Source: Shinella granuli
Lineage (GTDB): Bacteria; Pseudomonadota; Alphaproteobacteria; Rhizobiales; Rhizobiaceae
Direction: 5' to 3'
Assembly: GCF_004341885.1 (NCBI RefSeq)
Contig: NZ_SLVX01000023.1
Span: 43,343 to 107,342, forward strand
DNA length: 64,000 nucleotides
In this document: positions 46,072-54,730 of the stretch, one piece after another
Layout of the letters: each line of letters begins with the position of its first letter
How positions within the stretch are numbered: position 1 is the stretch's first letter
Position numbers and translations under genes: made by a program
The notes under the pieces: generated by a model
The model's database searches: none
What the model was told of the DNA's origin: nothing
Seen by the model: the letters and a program-made list of their open reading frames with translations, nothing else

Positions 46072-46766
46072 AGCTCGATCCTTTCAGGACGGAAACGCAC
46101 GGTATCTCCGGGGGCCATGACAGCGGGGGATGCGGCCAGCGGATCGAACATCTGCAATTCGGCAAAGCCGATGGAATTCCAGCCGTTCGGCCCGGTCAGC
46201 ACGGCGATGCCCGTCTGCATGCCGCCGATGGTCACGCAGCCGCGCGCCATGTGAAGCGAAGGCACGGTCTTGCGCGGCATGTGGATGCGCGGATCGAGCC
46301 CGTGCAGGTAGCCGAAACCCGGCGCGCTGCCGAGCGCGAAGACGCGGTAGGTGCCCTCGTGGTGGATGCGCACCACCTCCCGGTCGGAGAGACCGGAAAG
46401 GTCGCACAGCGCCGGCAGGTCATCCGCGTGCTCGCCGCCATAGGTAACGGCAATCTCGATCTCGCGACCTGCCAGATCGACGCTTCGCGCGCGCCGCCAT
46501 TCCTCCTGCAGATCACGGACGACCACCTCCGGCATGTCCGGCGTCTCCTTGAGGATCACCAGCAGGTTCGTCATGCCCGGCACGATCTCGGCGACATCGG
46601 GGCGGGTTTCGAGCGCATGCGACAGCGCCCAGACGCGCCGCTGGTTCGGCAGATCGAAGGCACCGGGCGCCTCGATGAGAAAAGCGCGTGTGCCGATGAA
46701 GGAGATTCTTGCCTGTCCATCCGTGTCGGGCACGATGGCGGCGGGCGCGGCGTACCGAATGCTCAT
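46068..46766 (-). CDS. pxpB: 5-oxoprolinase subunit B (KipI-like)
   Basis: 232 aa, allophanate-hydrolase subunit 1 / KipI family. The segments VPGMTNLLVIL, IAVTYGGEHADDLPAL and GSAPGFGYLHGLDPRIHMPRK are typical, and the C-terminal GPNGWNSIGFAELQMFDP also. The ATG overlaps the preceding carrier-protein stop (ATGA). PxpB pairs with PxpC. Confidence 0.93.
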   Translation of the reverse strand: MSIRYAAPAAIVPDTDGQARISFIGTRAFLIEAPGAFDLPNQRRVWALSHALETRPDVAEIVPGMTNLLVILKETPDMPEVVVRDLQEEWRRARSVDLAGREIEIAVTYGGEHADDLPALCDLSGLSDREVVRIHHEGTYRVFALGSAPGFGYLHGLDPRIHMPRKTVPSLHMARGCVTIGGMQTGIAVLTGPNGWNSIGFAELQMFDPLAASPAVMAPGDTVRFRPERIEL

Positions 46767-47227
46767 GGGGAAGGCTCCATCGTCAGGACGGGGTCGCCGT
46801 AGCCGATCAGGTCGCCGGTACGGGTGCGGATTTCACCGACCACCCCGGCATCAGGAGCGGTCACGGGCAGGAGCACCGGCCCGACCTCGACGAAACCGAC
46901 GACGGCGCCGGCTTCAAGCGCTCTGCCCTCGCCGGCAAGCGGGCCGGTTTCAGGGGCAGCGGGATGCCGGTCGCGGAAGAGGCCGGCCATCGGCGCCTTG
47001 ACGGCGCGGCCTTCCGGCCGGGCCGGGATTGCCGGCGCGGGTTCGGCAATCTCCTCCAACCGCGCGCCGGCATCGAGGGCGATCTTCAGCACGCCACCGT
47101 CGGGCGTCGTGATCTCCAGCGCACTTGCGCCGGAGCGTTCGAGCCAGCCGGTGAGGGTCGAGATGAGGGCAGGATCGGACAGATCGCCGATCGTGTTCCT
47201 GCCCGTCGAGCGGTCACGCCTCGCCAC
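46763..47227 (-). CDS. Biotinyl/lipoyl-carrier-like protein lacking the biotin lysine
   Basis: 154 aa. The C-terminal half follows the biotin carboxyl carrier (AccB) fold (APMAGLFR, then [16 protein letters not shown], then [10 protein letters not shown]). At the position of the AMK biotinylation motif it reads VGP (residues 115-117), with Pro117 where Lys belongs, so it cannot be biotinylated. The true carrier two genes upstream keeps EAMK. It starts with GTG, preceded by GGGAGG, and overlaps the biotin carboxylase by 14 bases. It may be a structural partner for PxpBC or the carboxylase. Confidence 0.85.
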   Translation of the reverse strand: MARRDRSTGRNTIGDLSDPALISTLTGWLERSGASALEITTPDGGVLKIALDAGARLEEIAEPAPAIPARPEGRAVKAPMAGLFRDRHPAAPETGPLAGEGRALEAGAVVGFVEVGPVLLPVTAPDAGVVGEIRTRTGDLIGYGDPVLTMEPSP

Positions 47228-48581
47228 GGGGTTCCTCCCTCAGCCGTTTTTCAAGATGGTGGATGTCGACGCCGCCGCGCACGAAATCGGGATCGGAGAA
47301 GATCCGCGCGTGCAGCGGGAGATTGGTGGCGATGCCCTCGATGCAGGTCTCGGACAGGGCGACCTGCATGCGGCGGATGGCATCTTCCCGGGTCGGGGCA
47401 TGGACGATCAGCTTAGCGATCAGCGAATCGTAATAGGGCGAGACGCGGTAGCCCGCGGACACATGGGTATCGACGCGGATGCCCGGACCGCTCGGGAAGC
47501 GCACCGCCGTGATGCGCCCCGGGGAGGCGACGAAGGTGGTGGGGTCCTCGGCATTGATGCGGCACTCGAAGGCATGGCCCCGCGCCGCGCCGGTAAAGCG
47601 TTCCGTCTCCAGCACTGCGCCCTGCGCGGCGCGCAACTGTTCATGCACGAGATCGACGCCTGCCGTCATCTCGGTGACAGGATGCTCGACCTGCAGGCGG
47701 GTGTTCATCTCGATGAAATAGAATTCGCCGTTCTCGTAGAGGAACTCGAAGGTGCCGACGCCGCGATAGCCGATCTGCCGGCAGGCTTGCGCACAGCGCA
47801 CGCCGATCCGTTCGGCAAGGTCAGGCGCGATGCCCGGCGCAGGCGCCTCCTCCACCACCTTCTGGTGCCGGCGCTGGACGGAGCAATCGCGATGGCCGAC
47901 CCAGACGGCATTACCATGGATGTCGCACAGGACCTGGAATTCGACGTGGCGCGGATGCTCCAGGAATTTCTCCATATAGAGTTCCGGCTTGCCGAAGGCG
48001 CGGCGCGCCTCTTCGCGGGTGATGGCGATCGCATCGGCGACCTCGGCGCTTTCGCGCACGACGCGCATGCCGCGCCCGCCCCCGCCGCCGGCCGCCTTGA
48101 CGATAACGGGATAGCCGATCTCCTCGGCGATCGCCCGCACCGCTTCGGCATCTTCCGGCAGCGGTTCGCCCGGCCCCGGCACGCAGGGCACGCCGGCCGC
48201 CATCATCGCCCGCTTGGCAGCGATCTTGTCGCCCATGATGCGGATCGCCGATGCCGGTGGGCCGACGAAGGCAAGCCCCGCCGCCTCCACCGCATCGGCG
48301 AAATCGGCGTTTTCCGACAGGAAGCCGTAACCGGGATGAACCGCCTCGGCGCCCGTCACGCGGGCCGCCAGCAGAATGGCCGCCTGGTTGAGATAGCTGC
48401 GCCCCGGCGCCGAGGGACCGATGGCGAGCGGTCCGCCCGCACCCGGCCTGGTGCAGCCCGCCGCGTCCGCTTCGGAAGCGACAAGGACCGGCCGCAGCCC
48501 CAGTTCCAGGCAGGCGCGCTCGATGCGAACGGCGATCTCGCCGCGATTGGCGATGAGGACGGAGGTGAAGGGCCTGCCCAT
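47214..48581 (-). CDS. Biotin carboxylase subunit (AccC-like)
   Basis: 455 aa, close to AccC. The ATP-grasp elements [27 protein letters not shown] and [15 protein letters not shown] are intact. It carboxylates biotin on a carrier protein using ATP and bicarbonate. In this cluster it is joined with 5-oxoprolinase genes rather than with acetyl-CoA carboxylase genes, an arrangement known in several proteobacteria and of unclear purpose. Its ATG overlaps the carrier stop (TGATG). Confidence 0.93.
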   Translation of the reverse strand: MGRPFTSVLIANRGEIAVRIERACLELGLRPVLVASEADAAGCTRPGAGGPLAIGPSAPGRSYLNQAAILLAARVTGAEAVHPGYGFLSENADFADAVEAAGLAFVGPPASAIRIMGDKIAAKRAMMAAGVPCVPGPGEPLPEDAEAVRAIAEEIGYPVIVKAAGGGGGRGMRVVRESAEVADAIAITREEARRAFGKPELYMEKFLEHPRHVEFQVLCDIHGNAVWVGHRDCSVQRRHQKVVEEAPAPGIAPDLAERIGVRCAQACRQIGYRGVGTFEFLYENGEFYFIEMNTRLQVEHPVTEMTAGVDLVHEQLRAAQGAVLETERFTGAARGHAFECRINAEDPTTFVASPGRITAVRFPSGPGIRVDTHVSAGYRVSPYYDSLIAKLIVHAPTREDAIRRMQVALSETCIEGIATNLPLHARIFSDPDFVRGGVDIHHLEKRLREEPRGEA

Positions 48582-49015
48582 CAGGCAATCTCCACGAGCG
48601 GATCGCCGAAACCGACATCCTGCCCATCGTCGAAGAAGATGCGCTTGACGGTCCCGCCGAAGGGCGCGCTCACCGTGGTAAAGACCTTCATCGCCTCGAC
48701 GATGCAGAGCGCCTGGCCCGCCTCGACCGGATCGCCGACGGCAATCAGCGGCGCCGCGCCGGGGCTTGCGGCCTGATGAAGAACACCGGCAATGGCCGAA
48801 CGCACGAGTTGCGCCTCGGCTTCATCCTTCTGCCTTGCCGGTTCGACCGGGGCGGTTGATGCCTGCGGCTCCAGCGCCGCTGGTGCGTGCACCGCTGCCG
48901 CCGCCTGCGGGGATTTCCGGATGATGACCGTCGTACCCGTCTCGCTGACCGTCAGTTCCGAGACGCGCGAGCGGCCGACGAAATCGAGCAGCGTCTTGAT
49001 CTTTTCCAGATCCAT
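48581..49015 (-). CDS. Biotin carboxyl carrier protein (AccB-like)
   Basis: 144 aa. The N-terminus [21 protein letters not shown] is the AccB start, then comes an Ala/Pro-rich linker (about 36-65), and the biotinyl domain contains IVEAMKVF with the acceptor Lys110. It is the first gene of the cluster that runs through the carboxylase, second carrier-like protein, pxpB, pxpC, pxpA and aminotransferase. The 228-base upstream gap presumably holds the promoter. Confidence 0.93.
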   Translation of the reverse strand: MDLEKIKTLLDFVGRSRVSELTVSETGTTVIIRKSPQAAAAVHAPAALEPQASTAPVEPARQKDEAEAQLVRSAIAGVLHQAASPGAAPLIAVGDPVEAGQALCIVEAMKVFTTVSAPFGGTVKRIFFDDGQDVGFGDPLVEIA

Positions 49016-49243
49016 GGTTTTCCCCAAGGCATGGCAGAACCGGCACCTGGCCGCAGCGGCCAACCCTCCGGTTCGATTGGAAAAACCTTACACAGCATTG
49101 CGGTTGATGGGGGCAGACAAACTTTGAATACCGTTGGCTCGGAACGGGATATCCGCATGGCCTGCGGGATGTTTGGTGAAAGCCCGGACGGAAACGCCAA
49201 CACCATCGCCACGGTGTTCGAGACCTCCGCGCTCAGGAAACGC

Positions 49244-49654
49244 CTATCCTGTCGTGGTGAATTTCACCGACAGCAGCTCTTCGCAGCCATGCTCCTTGAG
49301 GGCGGCGGTCAGCGCCGCCTCGTAGTCGGGCTGCGCAGTTTCAAAATGCGCACGCCCCTTGTCGGTGAGCACGGTGTAGACGCCGCGCTTGTCGTCCGGG
49401 CAAAGATCTCGAACCGTAAGGCCGCCGCGCTCCAGGCGCTCGACCATTCGCGATACCGAACTCTGGTTCAGGCGCAAATGCGTGGCCAGTTCCTGCATTC
49501 GAAGTTCGGAATCCGGCGATCGCGACAATATCTCGAGCGCACGATAGTCCGACAGGCCGAGACCATGCCGATCTTGCAGGACCTTCCCGAGTTCGGCTTC
49601 GACATTGGCGACCGCATGAATCAGCTTGAGCCAGGCATCACTTCTCTTAGGCAT
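49244..49654 (-). CDS. MarR-family transcriptional regulator
   Basis: 136 aa, winged helix. The recognition helix lies in MQELATHLRLNQSSVSRMVERLERGGLT and the wing in CPDDKRGVYTVLT. The start is the ATG of MPKRSDAW; a longer frame upstream would run into the deaminase gene. A purine-rich GAGAGGAG lies about 12 bases before it. The 20-bp motif at 49695-49714 sits in its promoter, and two more copies lie in the divergent region at 51673-51742, so it probably regulates itself and the nearby detoxification genes. Confidence 0.9.
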   Translation of the reverse strand: MPKRSDAWLKLIHAVANVEAELGKVLQDRHGLGLSDYRALEILSRSPDSELRMQELATHLRLNQSSVSRMVERLERGGLTVRDLCPDDKRGVYTVLTDKGRAHFETAQPDYEAALTAALKEHGCEELLSVKFTTTG

Positions 49655-49694
49655 GAGCGATATCGACTCCTCTCGAATAATGGGTGCTTGCCCA

Positions 49695-49714
49695 GCATAT
49701 GTATGCTCATGCAA
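49695..49714 (-). promoter_or_regulatory. Putative MarR operator A
   Basis: Minus strand TTGCATGAGCATACATATGC. It matches copies B and C in 16 and 15 of 20 bases, and lies about 41 bases upstream of the marR start, between marR and the deaminase gene. Autoregulation is inferred. Confidence 0.6.
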
Positions 49715-49739
49715 GCACCTAAGCAAGTGCGACCCCCAG

Positions 49740-50225
49740 CTAAAGAGCGGGCAACCGCGCACGAAATTCCAGAAATGGACGCAACCGTTCAGGGACGGCA
49801 AGCTTGTTCACGACGGGCGACCGCCAGGTCCGCGGATCGTGGGCAAGGAGGCGGTATGTGCCGCGATAGTCGAAGCCATGCGCAGCCGCCTCGTCGCGAT
49901 CCGCGGCAAAGAGTACCTGCGAGATGCCCGCATGGAGCGCGCTCATGTAGCACATCGCGCAGGGCTCTCCCGATGCCAGAAGCGTCGTGCCTTGCAGGCG
50001 GGTTGTTCCATGCGTGCGGCAAGCGTCACGGATCGCCTCGACTTCGGCATGCGCGGTCGGGTCGTGATGCTCCCGGACGCGGTTGACACCGCGTCCGAGA
50101 ACGACGCCGTCCTGGTCGACGACGAAGGCGATGAAGGGAATGCCACCGTCGTGGACATGATCCACGGAGAAGGCGACGACCTCCTCCATGAGTCGCGTGT
50201 GGCGCGCAGAGGATTCGGCGACCAT
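49740..50225 (-). CDS. Nucleoside/guanine deaminase-like protein (CMP/dCMP deaminase family)
   Basis: 161 aa. The zinc site of cytidine-deaminase-like enzymes is intact: TAHAEVEAI and GEPCAMCYMSAL. Length and motifs fit guanine deaminase (GuaD-like) or a tRNA-adenosine-deaminase relative, the former preferred since TadA is usually with other genes. The ATG overlaps the stop of the SMR gene (TGATG), so it is part of the same operon as the SMR exporters and the DsbA-like protein. Confidence 0.88.
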   Translation of the reverse strand: MVAESSARHTRLMEEVVAFSVDHVHDGGIPFIAFVVDQDGVVLGRGVNRVREHHDPTAHAEVEAIRDACRTHGTTRLQGTTLLASGEPCAMCYMSALHAGISQVLFAADRDEAAAHGFDYRGTYRLLAHDPRTWRSPVVNKLAVPERLRPFLEFRARLPAL

Positions 50226-50596
50226 CAGGCCTGCCCCCGGAGCTTTGCGCTGTCGGCCAGCTTCAGCCAGACGACACCGGCAATGATGACCCCCAGCCAG
50301 AATGCCTGGATCAATGTCAGCGGCTGGTCGAGCAGGATGCTGCCGAAAACGGCCGCCCCAACCGAGCCGATCCCGGCCCACACCGCATAGCCGATCCCCA
50401 CGTCGATGGTCTGCAAGGCGGCACTGAGGAAATAGAGCGTGAGCAGGAAGAAGACGACGGCGGCGACCGACCAGCTCAACACGGTGAACGCCTGGCTGCC
50501 CCCCACGCTGAGGGCGTAGCCGATTTCGAAGACGCTGGCGAGCAGCAGCATGCCCCATGCGCTGCCGTTGCTTTGGGTCTTGCGGATTGTATCCAT
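50225..50596 (-). CDS. SMR-family multidrug/guanidinium transporter subunit
   Basis: 123 aa with four membrane helices. The conserved glutamate of SMR proteins is in ASVFEIGYALS and the second helix has VGIGYAVWAGIGSVGA. AAAGGAACC precedes the ATG. It is the second of two adjacent SMR genes, so the two probably form a heterodimer, as in EbrAB or YkkCD type pairs. Substrate: cations, possibly guanidinium. Confidence 0.9.
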   Translation of the reverse strand: MDTIRKTQSNGSAWGMLLLASVFEIGYALSVGGSQAFTVLSWSVAAVVFFLLTLYFLSAALQTIDVGIGYAVWAGIGSVGAAVFGSILLDQPLTLIQAFWLGVIIAGVVWLKLADSAKLRGQA

Positions 50597-50653
50597 GATG
50601 ATGGTTCCTTTTGGTCAGGATGAATTGGACGAGTAAGATGGCTGTTTTCCTTG

Positions 50654-50974
50654 TCAGGCCGCGCCGCTGAGGCGCAGGCCGACGACGCCCCCGATGACGA
50701 GGGCGATCCCGAGAGCCTTCGTCCAGTTCAGTTGCTGTCCGAAGAACAGCGCACCCAACACGACGATCCCGACCCCCGCGACCGACGTCCAGATCGCGTA
50801 TCCCACGCCCACATCGAAGGTGAGAAGCGCGAGGCTGAGGAAGAAGGTGGCGTTGGCCCCGCTGACGAGGGTCGCAATGGTCCACCAGGCGCGCGTGAAC
50901 CCTTTCGCATTGCCCGCACTGATTGCGACCGCGATCTCAAAGATCACGGCGATTCCGAGATAAAGCCAGCTCAT
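50654..50974 (-). CDS. SMR-family transporter subunit
   Basis: 106 aa, standard SMR length, four helices. The membrane glutamate is in GIAVIFEIAVAI and the marker VGVGYAIWTSVAGVG is present. AAGGAT precedes the ATG. First of the SMR pair. The two proteins differ in length and N-terminus, as expected for partners with opposite membrane orientation. Confidence 0.91.
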   Translation of the reverse strand: MSWLYLGIAVIFEIAVAISAGNAKGFTRAWWTIATLVSGANATFFLSLALLTFDVGVGYAIWTSVAGVGIVVLGALFFGQQLNWTKALGIALVIGGVVGLRLSGAA

Positions 50975-51018
50975 TGCATGTATCCTTTCGTGAGTGGTGA
51001 GCTTGTGAAGGCATGTGC

Positions 51019-51660
51019 CTATCGGGTCGGCCGCTCCACCGGACGGGAGCGGTCTTCATTGCCGGCGGCGTCCCGGAGACGGTCGATTGCCAGGCGCAGC
51101 GCGTCCAGCGGTGGCGTTCCCCGGAAAACCCGGTCGCCGACAACGATTGTGGGCACTGATGTGATCGCCATGTCTTCGCGGGCATGGCGCAGCGCCTCGC
51201 GATGACGTTCGGCATAGGCCCCGCTTTCAAGCACCTGCCGGGCCTCGCCGGCGTTGAGGCCCGCCTCCGCCGCCAGCGCGATCAGGATTTCAGGATCGCC
51301 GATGTCGCGATCCTCCTGAAAGAAGGCGCGCAGCACGCGCATGGAATAGGGATGGTCCAGCCCCTTGTCCTGCGCCATGACGAGGAGTTCGAACGCCTTG
51401 GCAGTTCGGGGCTGCGGCGAAATCGACGGCAGCCGGATCGGAACACCCAGCCTGTCGGCGAGCGGATAGACGGACCTGCTCCAGATCGCCGGCAGATACG
51501 GGTCTTCCGGACGCAGCGTCGGCACCGGCTCGGGCCTCAGCTCAAAGGCGCGCCAGGATATGGAAATATCCCGATCGCCGATCGCATCGGACAGAACCTG
51601 CTCCGCAAGCAGGCAAAAGGGGCAAACATAGTCGGAATAGACGGTTACAGTGCTCATCAT
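51019..51660 (-). CDS. DsbA/FrnE-family thiol oxidoreductase
   Basis: 213 aa, thioredoxin fold with a helical insertion, FrnE-like 2-hydroxychromene-2-carboxylate isomerase/DsbA superfamily. The CPFC active site is at 13-16 (DYVCPFCLLAE) and the cis-proline segment is ITSVPTIVVG. There is no signal peptide, so it acts in the cytoplasm, probably on disulfides under oxidative stress. It heads the minus-strand operon with the SMR pair and the deaminase. Operator B lies 13 bases before its start codon. Confidence 0.9.
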   Translation of the reverse strand: MMSTVTVYSDYVCPFCLLAEQVLSDAIGDRDISISWRAFELRPEPVPTLRPEDPYLPAIWSRSVYPLADRLGVPIRLPSISPQPRTAKAFELLVMAQDKGLDHPYSMRVLRAFFQEDRDIGDPEILIALAAEAGLNAGEARQVLESGAYAERHREALRHAREDMAITSVPTIVVGDRVFRGTPPLDALRLAIDRLRDAAGNEDRSRPVERPTR

Positions 51661-51672
51661 GCGGGCTCGTAT

Positions 51673-51692
51673 TTATATGTATGTGCATGCAA
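51673..51692 (-). promoter_or_regulatory. Putative MarR operator B
   Basis: Minus strand TTGCATGCACATACATATAA, 13 bases before the DsbA-like start. Matches A and C in 16 of 20 bases. Binding so close to the start would block transcription. Confidence 0.6.
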
Positions 51693-51722
51693 TATATTGA
51701 GCGCGCGACACTGTCAATCTAT

Positions 51723-51742
51723 TTGCATGCGCAAGCATATAT
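51723..51742 (+). promoter_or_regulatory. Putative MarR operator C
   Basis: Plus strand TTGCATGCGCAAGCATATAT, in the divergent region, facing the AhpD-like/sigma/MFS operon. B and C are 50 bases apart start to start, so one regulator could silence both promoters. Confidence 0.6.
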
Positions 51743-51904
51743 TTTTGGAAGGCATGCCGCAGCCGCGAGCCGAACCATGCCGGACGCTCAATGGCGTACA
51801 GCGCTCAGCCGTGGGACAAGCAAGCCGCGGATTTCGACAAAGGCACGTCACAGATCGTTGGCGTGGATCGTCATAGGAGCGTAACGCCCAAAAGGAGACC
51901 ACCG

Positions 51905-52333
51905 ATGACGAGCAAACCCGTCAACCACTACAAGACCATCCCCACCGTCTTTGCGGCCCTGGAGAATGTGCATGGCGCGATCGACGAGCACGGCCTCGAC
52001 CGGATGCTGCATCATCTCGTTCAGCTTCGCGCATCCCAGCTCAACGGCTGCGCATATTGCGTGAAGATGCACACGAAGGAAGCGCGTGACGACGGCGAGA
52101 CCAACGAGCGGCTCGATCGCCTCGTGGTCTGGGACCATGTGAGCGATTTTTCGCCGAAGGAACGCGCCGCGCTCGCCTGGACGGAGGCGCTGACCCAGAT
52201 CGAGCGGAAGACGGATTACGGGGCGCTGCGCGCCGAGCTGCGCGCGCATTTCAGCGAGGCCGAGATCAGTGCGCTGACCGCGACGGTTGCGATGATCAAT
52301 CTGTGGAACCGCATTCAGGTGTCGACGCACTGA
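51905..52333 (+). CDS. Carboxymuconolactone decarboxylase / AhpD-like protein
   Basis: 142 aa, alkylhydroperoxidase D fold. The redox pair CAYC with the following histidine (CAYCVKMHTKEAR) is complete, so this is a peroxidase-type rather than a decarboxylase-type member. The ATG at 51905 has AAGGAG; the frame upstream is unneeded. It lies one base before the sigma factor, which matches the known habit of ECF41 sigma factors of sitting next to carboxymuconolactone decarboxylase, oxidoreductase or epimerase genes. Confidence 0.92.
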   Translation: MTSKPVNHYKTIPTVFAALENVHGAIDEHGLDRMLHHLVQLRASQLNGCAYCVKMHTKEARDDGETNERLDRLVVWDHVSDFSPKERAALAWTEALTQIERKTDYGALRAELRAHFSEAEISALTATVAMINLWNRIQVSTH

Positions 52334-52334
52334 C

Positions 52335-53225
52335 ATGGACAGGCACGACACAGACCTGTTCGAAGCCCGGCGCCCGTTTCTGACGGGACTTGCCTACCGC
52401 ATCCTCGGCTCGCTCGCCGAAGCCGAGGATGCGGTTCAAGACACCTGGCTGAAATGGCAGGGGGCCGAACGCCGGGCCGTTTCCAATCCCGCCGGCTGGC
52501 TGACCGCAACCTGCACGCGCCATTGCATCGACATGCTGCGCTCGGCTCGCCGGGTCCGGGTCGACTATGTCGGGGCGTGGCTGCCGGAGCCGATCCAGAC
52601 CATGACCGACGAGACGCCGGAAAGCGCGATGGAACTGTCTTCATCGCTGTCCCTCGCCTTCCTGCTCGTGCTGGAGCGGCTCGCGCCGAAGGAGCGGGCG
52701 GCCTATCTCCTGCGGGAGATATTCGACCAGCCCTATGAGGATATCGCCGCCGCACTGGGCGTTCAGGAGGCGGCGTGCCGCAAGCTGGTTTCACGCGCCC
52801 GCAGCCGTGTCGGTCGGGCCGAACCGGCTTCCCTCGCTCCGAAGCAGCGCCAGGAAGAACTGCTTGCGGCCTTCCAGACGGCGATCACGACAGGAGCCAC
52901 GGCGCAGCTCGCCATGCTGATGACAGAAGACATCGAGCTTCGGGCCGACGGGGGCGGCAAGGTACCGACGCTGCTGCTTCCCCTTTCGGGCAAGGCGGAC
53001 GTGCTCGGGTTCCTCGGCGATGCCCTCCATCGATACTGGCAGGGCTACAGATGGCAGCCCGCCGACATCAACGGGACGCGGGGGGCGCTCGTCTTCGACG
53101 CTGCGCAAATCGTCGCCTCGGTCAGCCTCGCCTGCGATGCGCAAGGCCGCCTGTCCGGCGTCTACATCATGCGCAATCCCGACAAGCTGGCGCGCCTCGG
53201 CGACGCTGAAAGGACGATCCAATGA
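52335..53225 (+). CDS. ECF sigma factor with SnoaL-like C-terminal domain (ECF41 type)
   Basis: 296 aa. Region 2 (LTGLAYRILGSLAEAEDAVQDTWLKW) and region 4 (YEDIAAALGVQEAACRKLVSRARSRV) are joined by a linker with the ECF41 mark WLPEP. A C-terminal domain of about 110 residues follows, with the DGGGK motif (RADGGGKVPTL) used in the family for self-control. No anti-sigma gene is present, as expected since this extension replaces it. It is coupled to the AhpD-like gene and overlaps the MFS gene, both likely targets. Confidence 0.93.
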   Translation: MDRHDTDLFEARRPFLTGLAYRILGSLAEAEDAVQDTWLKWQGAERRAVSNPAGWLTATCTRHCIDMLRSARRVRVDYVGAWLPEPIQTMTDETPESAMELSSSLSLAFLLVLERLAPKERAAYLLREIFDQPYEDIAAALGVQEAACRKLVSRARSRVGRAEPASLAPKQRQEELLAAFQTAITTGATAQLAMLMTEDIELRADGGGKVPTLLLPLSGKADVLGFLGDALHRYWQGYRWQPADINGTRGALVFDAAQIVASVSLACDAQGRLSGVYIMRNPDKLARLGDAERTIQ

Positions 53226-54652
53226 CCGACTCGCACACCCTTTCGGCTTCGCCGGGCTGGGGCGATCTGCTCTCCGGCGGCAACCTCATCCGCTCCCTGG
53301 CGCTGAGCGGCGGGGTCGCCCTGCATGCCGTCAATCTCTACATCTCGACCACGATCCTGCCGTCCGTCGTGCGCGAGATCGGCGGCCTCGACTACTACGC
53401 CTGGAACACGACCCTGTTCGTCGTCGCCTCGATCCTCGGGGCGGCGCTGTCCGCGCCCCTGCTGGCACAGGCGGGGGCGAGAGGGGGCTATCTCGTGGCC
53501 GCGCTCGTCTTCGTTGCCGGCACGCTGGTCTGCGCCATTGCGAATATGATGGAGATCATGCTGGCCGGGCGGTTCGCGCAGGGTTTCGGCGGCGGCATCC
53601 TGCTGGCGCTGGCCTATGCAATGGTCCGCCGGGTGTTCGCCCAGCCGCTCTGGCCTCGCGCCCTCGCGCTTCTGTCCAGCATGTGGGGCATCGCCACCCT
53701 GCTGGGTCCTGCTGTCGGCGGCGTCTTCGCCGAACTCGGCCTTTGGCGCGGTGCGTTCCTGTTCCTGGTCCCGATTGCCGGGCTGGTCACCCTTGCCGCG
53801 CTCTTCGTATTGCCACCGCGCACGGGAGAACGAGTCCAGAGCGAGCCGCTTCCTCTCGTTCAGCTCGCGCTCCTGACGCTCGCGGTGTTTGCCGCCTCCT
53901 GGGGCGGCATGGGCGCGAATCTTTCATCCACTGTCGCTGGAATGGTGACGGCCCTCGTTCTGGTCGGGCTTGTCATCGTGACGGAACGACGATCCAGGCA
54001 CAGGCTGCTTCCGGCCGGCACGTTCGAGCGCCCCGCCGCTCTCGGCAGCCTCTACGCGGCCACCGCGCTGCTCGCCGTCACCGTCACCTGCACGGAAATC
54101 TTCCTGCCGCTCTTCCTGCAGGACCTGCATGGCCGCTCGCCGCTGGAGGCCGGCTATATCGCGGCCGTTATGTCGGCGGGGTGGACGGCGGCGGCAATCC
54201 ACACATCCGGGTTGAAAGGCGAACGGCGCGCCTCCGTCGTGCGCGCGGGGCCGATGCTCTCCCTTGCGTCGATGGTGGTTCTCGTCGTCGCCATGCCGTG
54301 GACGAGCGTGGAAGGCTGGCTTGCCCTGGCCCTCATCTGCGCGGCTCTGGTGATCGGGGGAGTGGGCGTCGGCCTTGCCTATCCGCACCTTTCGGCAATG
54401 ATCCTGCATGTGGCGCCGCAGGGCGAGGAAGACAATGCAGCATCCTCCATCATGACGGTGCAGCTTTGCGCCACCGCATTCGGTGCGGCCATCGCCGGAC
54501 TGGCCGTCAATCTCGCAGGGGCGAGCGGCGGCGCTGACGGCATGGATACGGCCAGCGCGGCGCGTTGGCTGTTCGTGACGGTGGCGGTCGCCCCGCTTCT
54601 TTGCCTTTTCGTTATGAACAGCACGTCGTTCAGACACGCAGACGATGCCTGA
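53222..54652 (+). CDS. MFS transporter
   Basis: 476 aa with 12-14 membrane helices. The loop after helix 2 has LLAQAGARGGYLV and a later motif RFAQGFGGGILLALAYAMVRR resembles the DHA2-type drug exporter motif. The ATG overlaps the sigma-factor stop (ATGA). It probably exports the stress compound sensed by the island. Substrate unknown. Confidence 0.92.
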   Translation: MTDSHTLSASPGWGDLLSGGNLIRSLALSGGVALHAVNLYISTTILPSVVREIGGLDYYAWNTTLFVVASILGAALSAPLLAQAGARGGYLVAALVFVAGTLVCAIANMMEIMLAGRFAQGFGGGILLALAYAMVRRVFAQPLWPRALALLSSMWGIATLLGPAVGGVFAELGLWRGAFLFLVPIAGLVTLAALFVLPPRTGERVQSEPLPLVQLALLTLAVFAASWGGMGANLSSTVAGMVTALVLVGLVIVTERRSRHRLLPAGTFERPAALGSLYAATALLAVTVTCTEIFLPLFLQDLHGRSPLEAGYIAAVMSAGWTAAAIHTSGLKGERRASVVRAGPMLSLASMVVLVVAMPWTSVEGWLALALICAALVIGGVGVGLAYPHLSAMILHVAPQGEEDNAASSIMTVQLCATAFGAAIAGLAVNLAGASGGADGMDTASAARWLFVTVAVAPLLCLFVMNSTSFRHADDA

Positions 54653-54730
54653 CGACACACGCCGTCGAACTTCGCCGTGCCCTGGCAGCGCTGGCGGCAC
54701 CCCATCCGGTCGAGGGGTACCGCCGGCGGT

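Noticed and set aside
49134..49243. Coding-like bases in the gap between the marR gene and the accB-like gene
   Set aside because: I looked for a broken gene on both strands but found no family match or start/stop arrangement that supports one.
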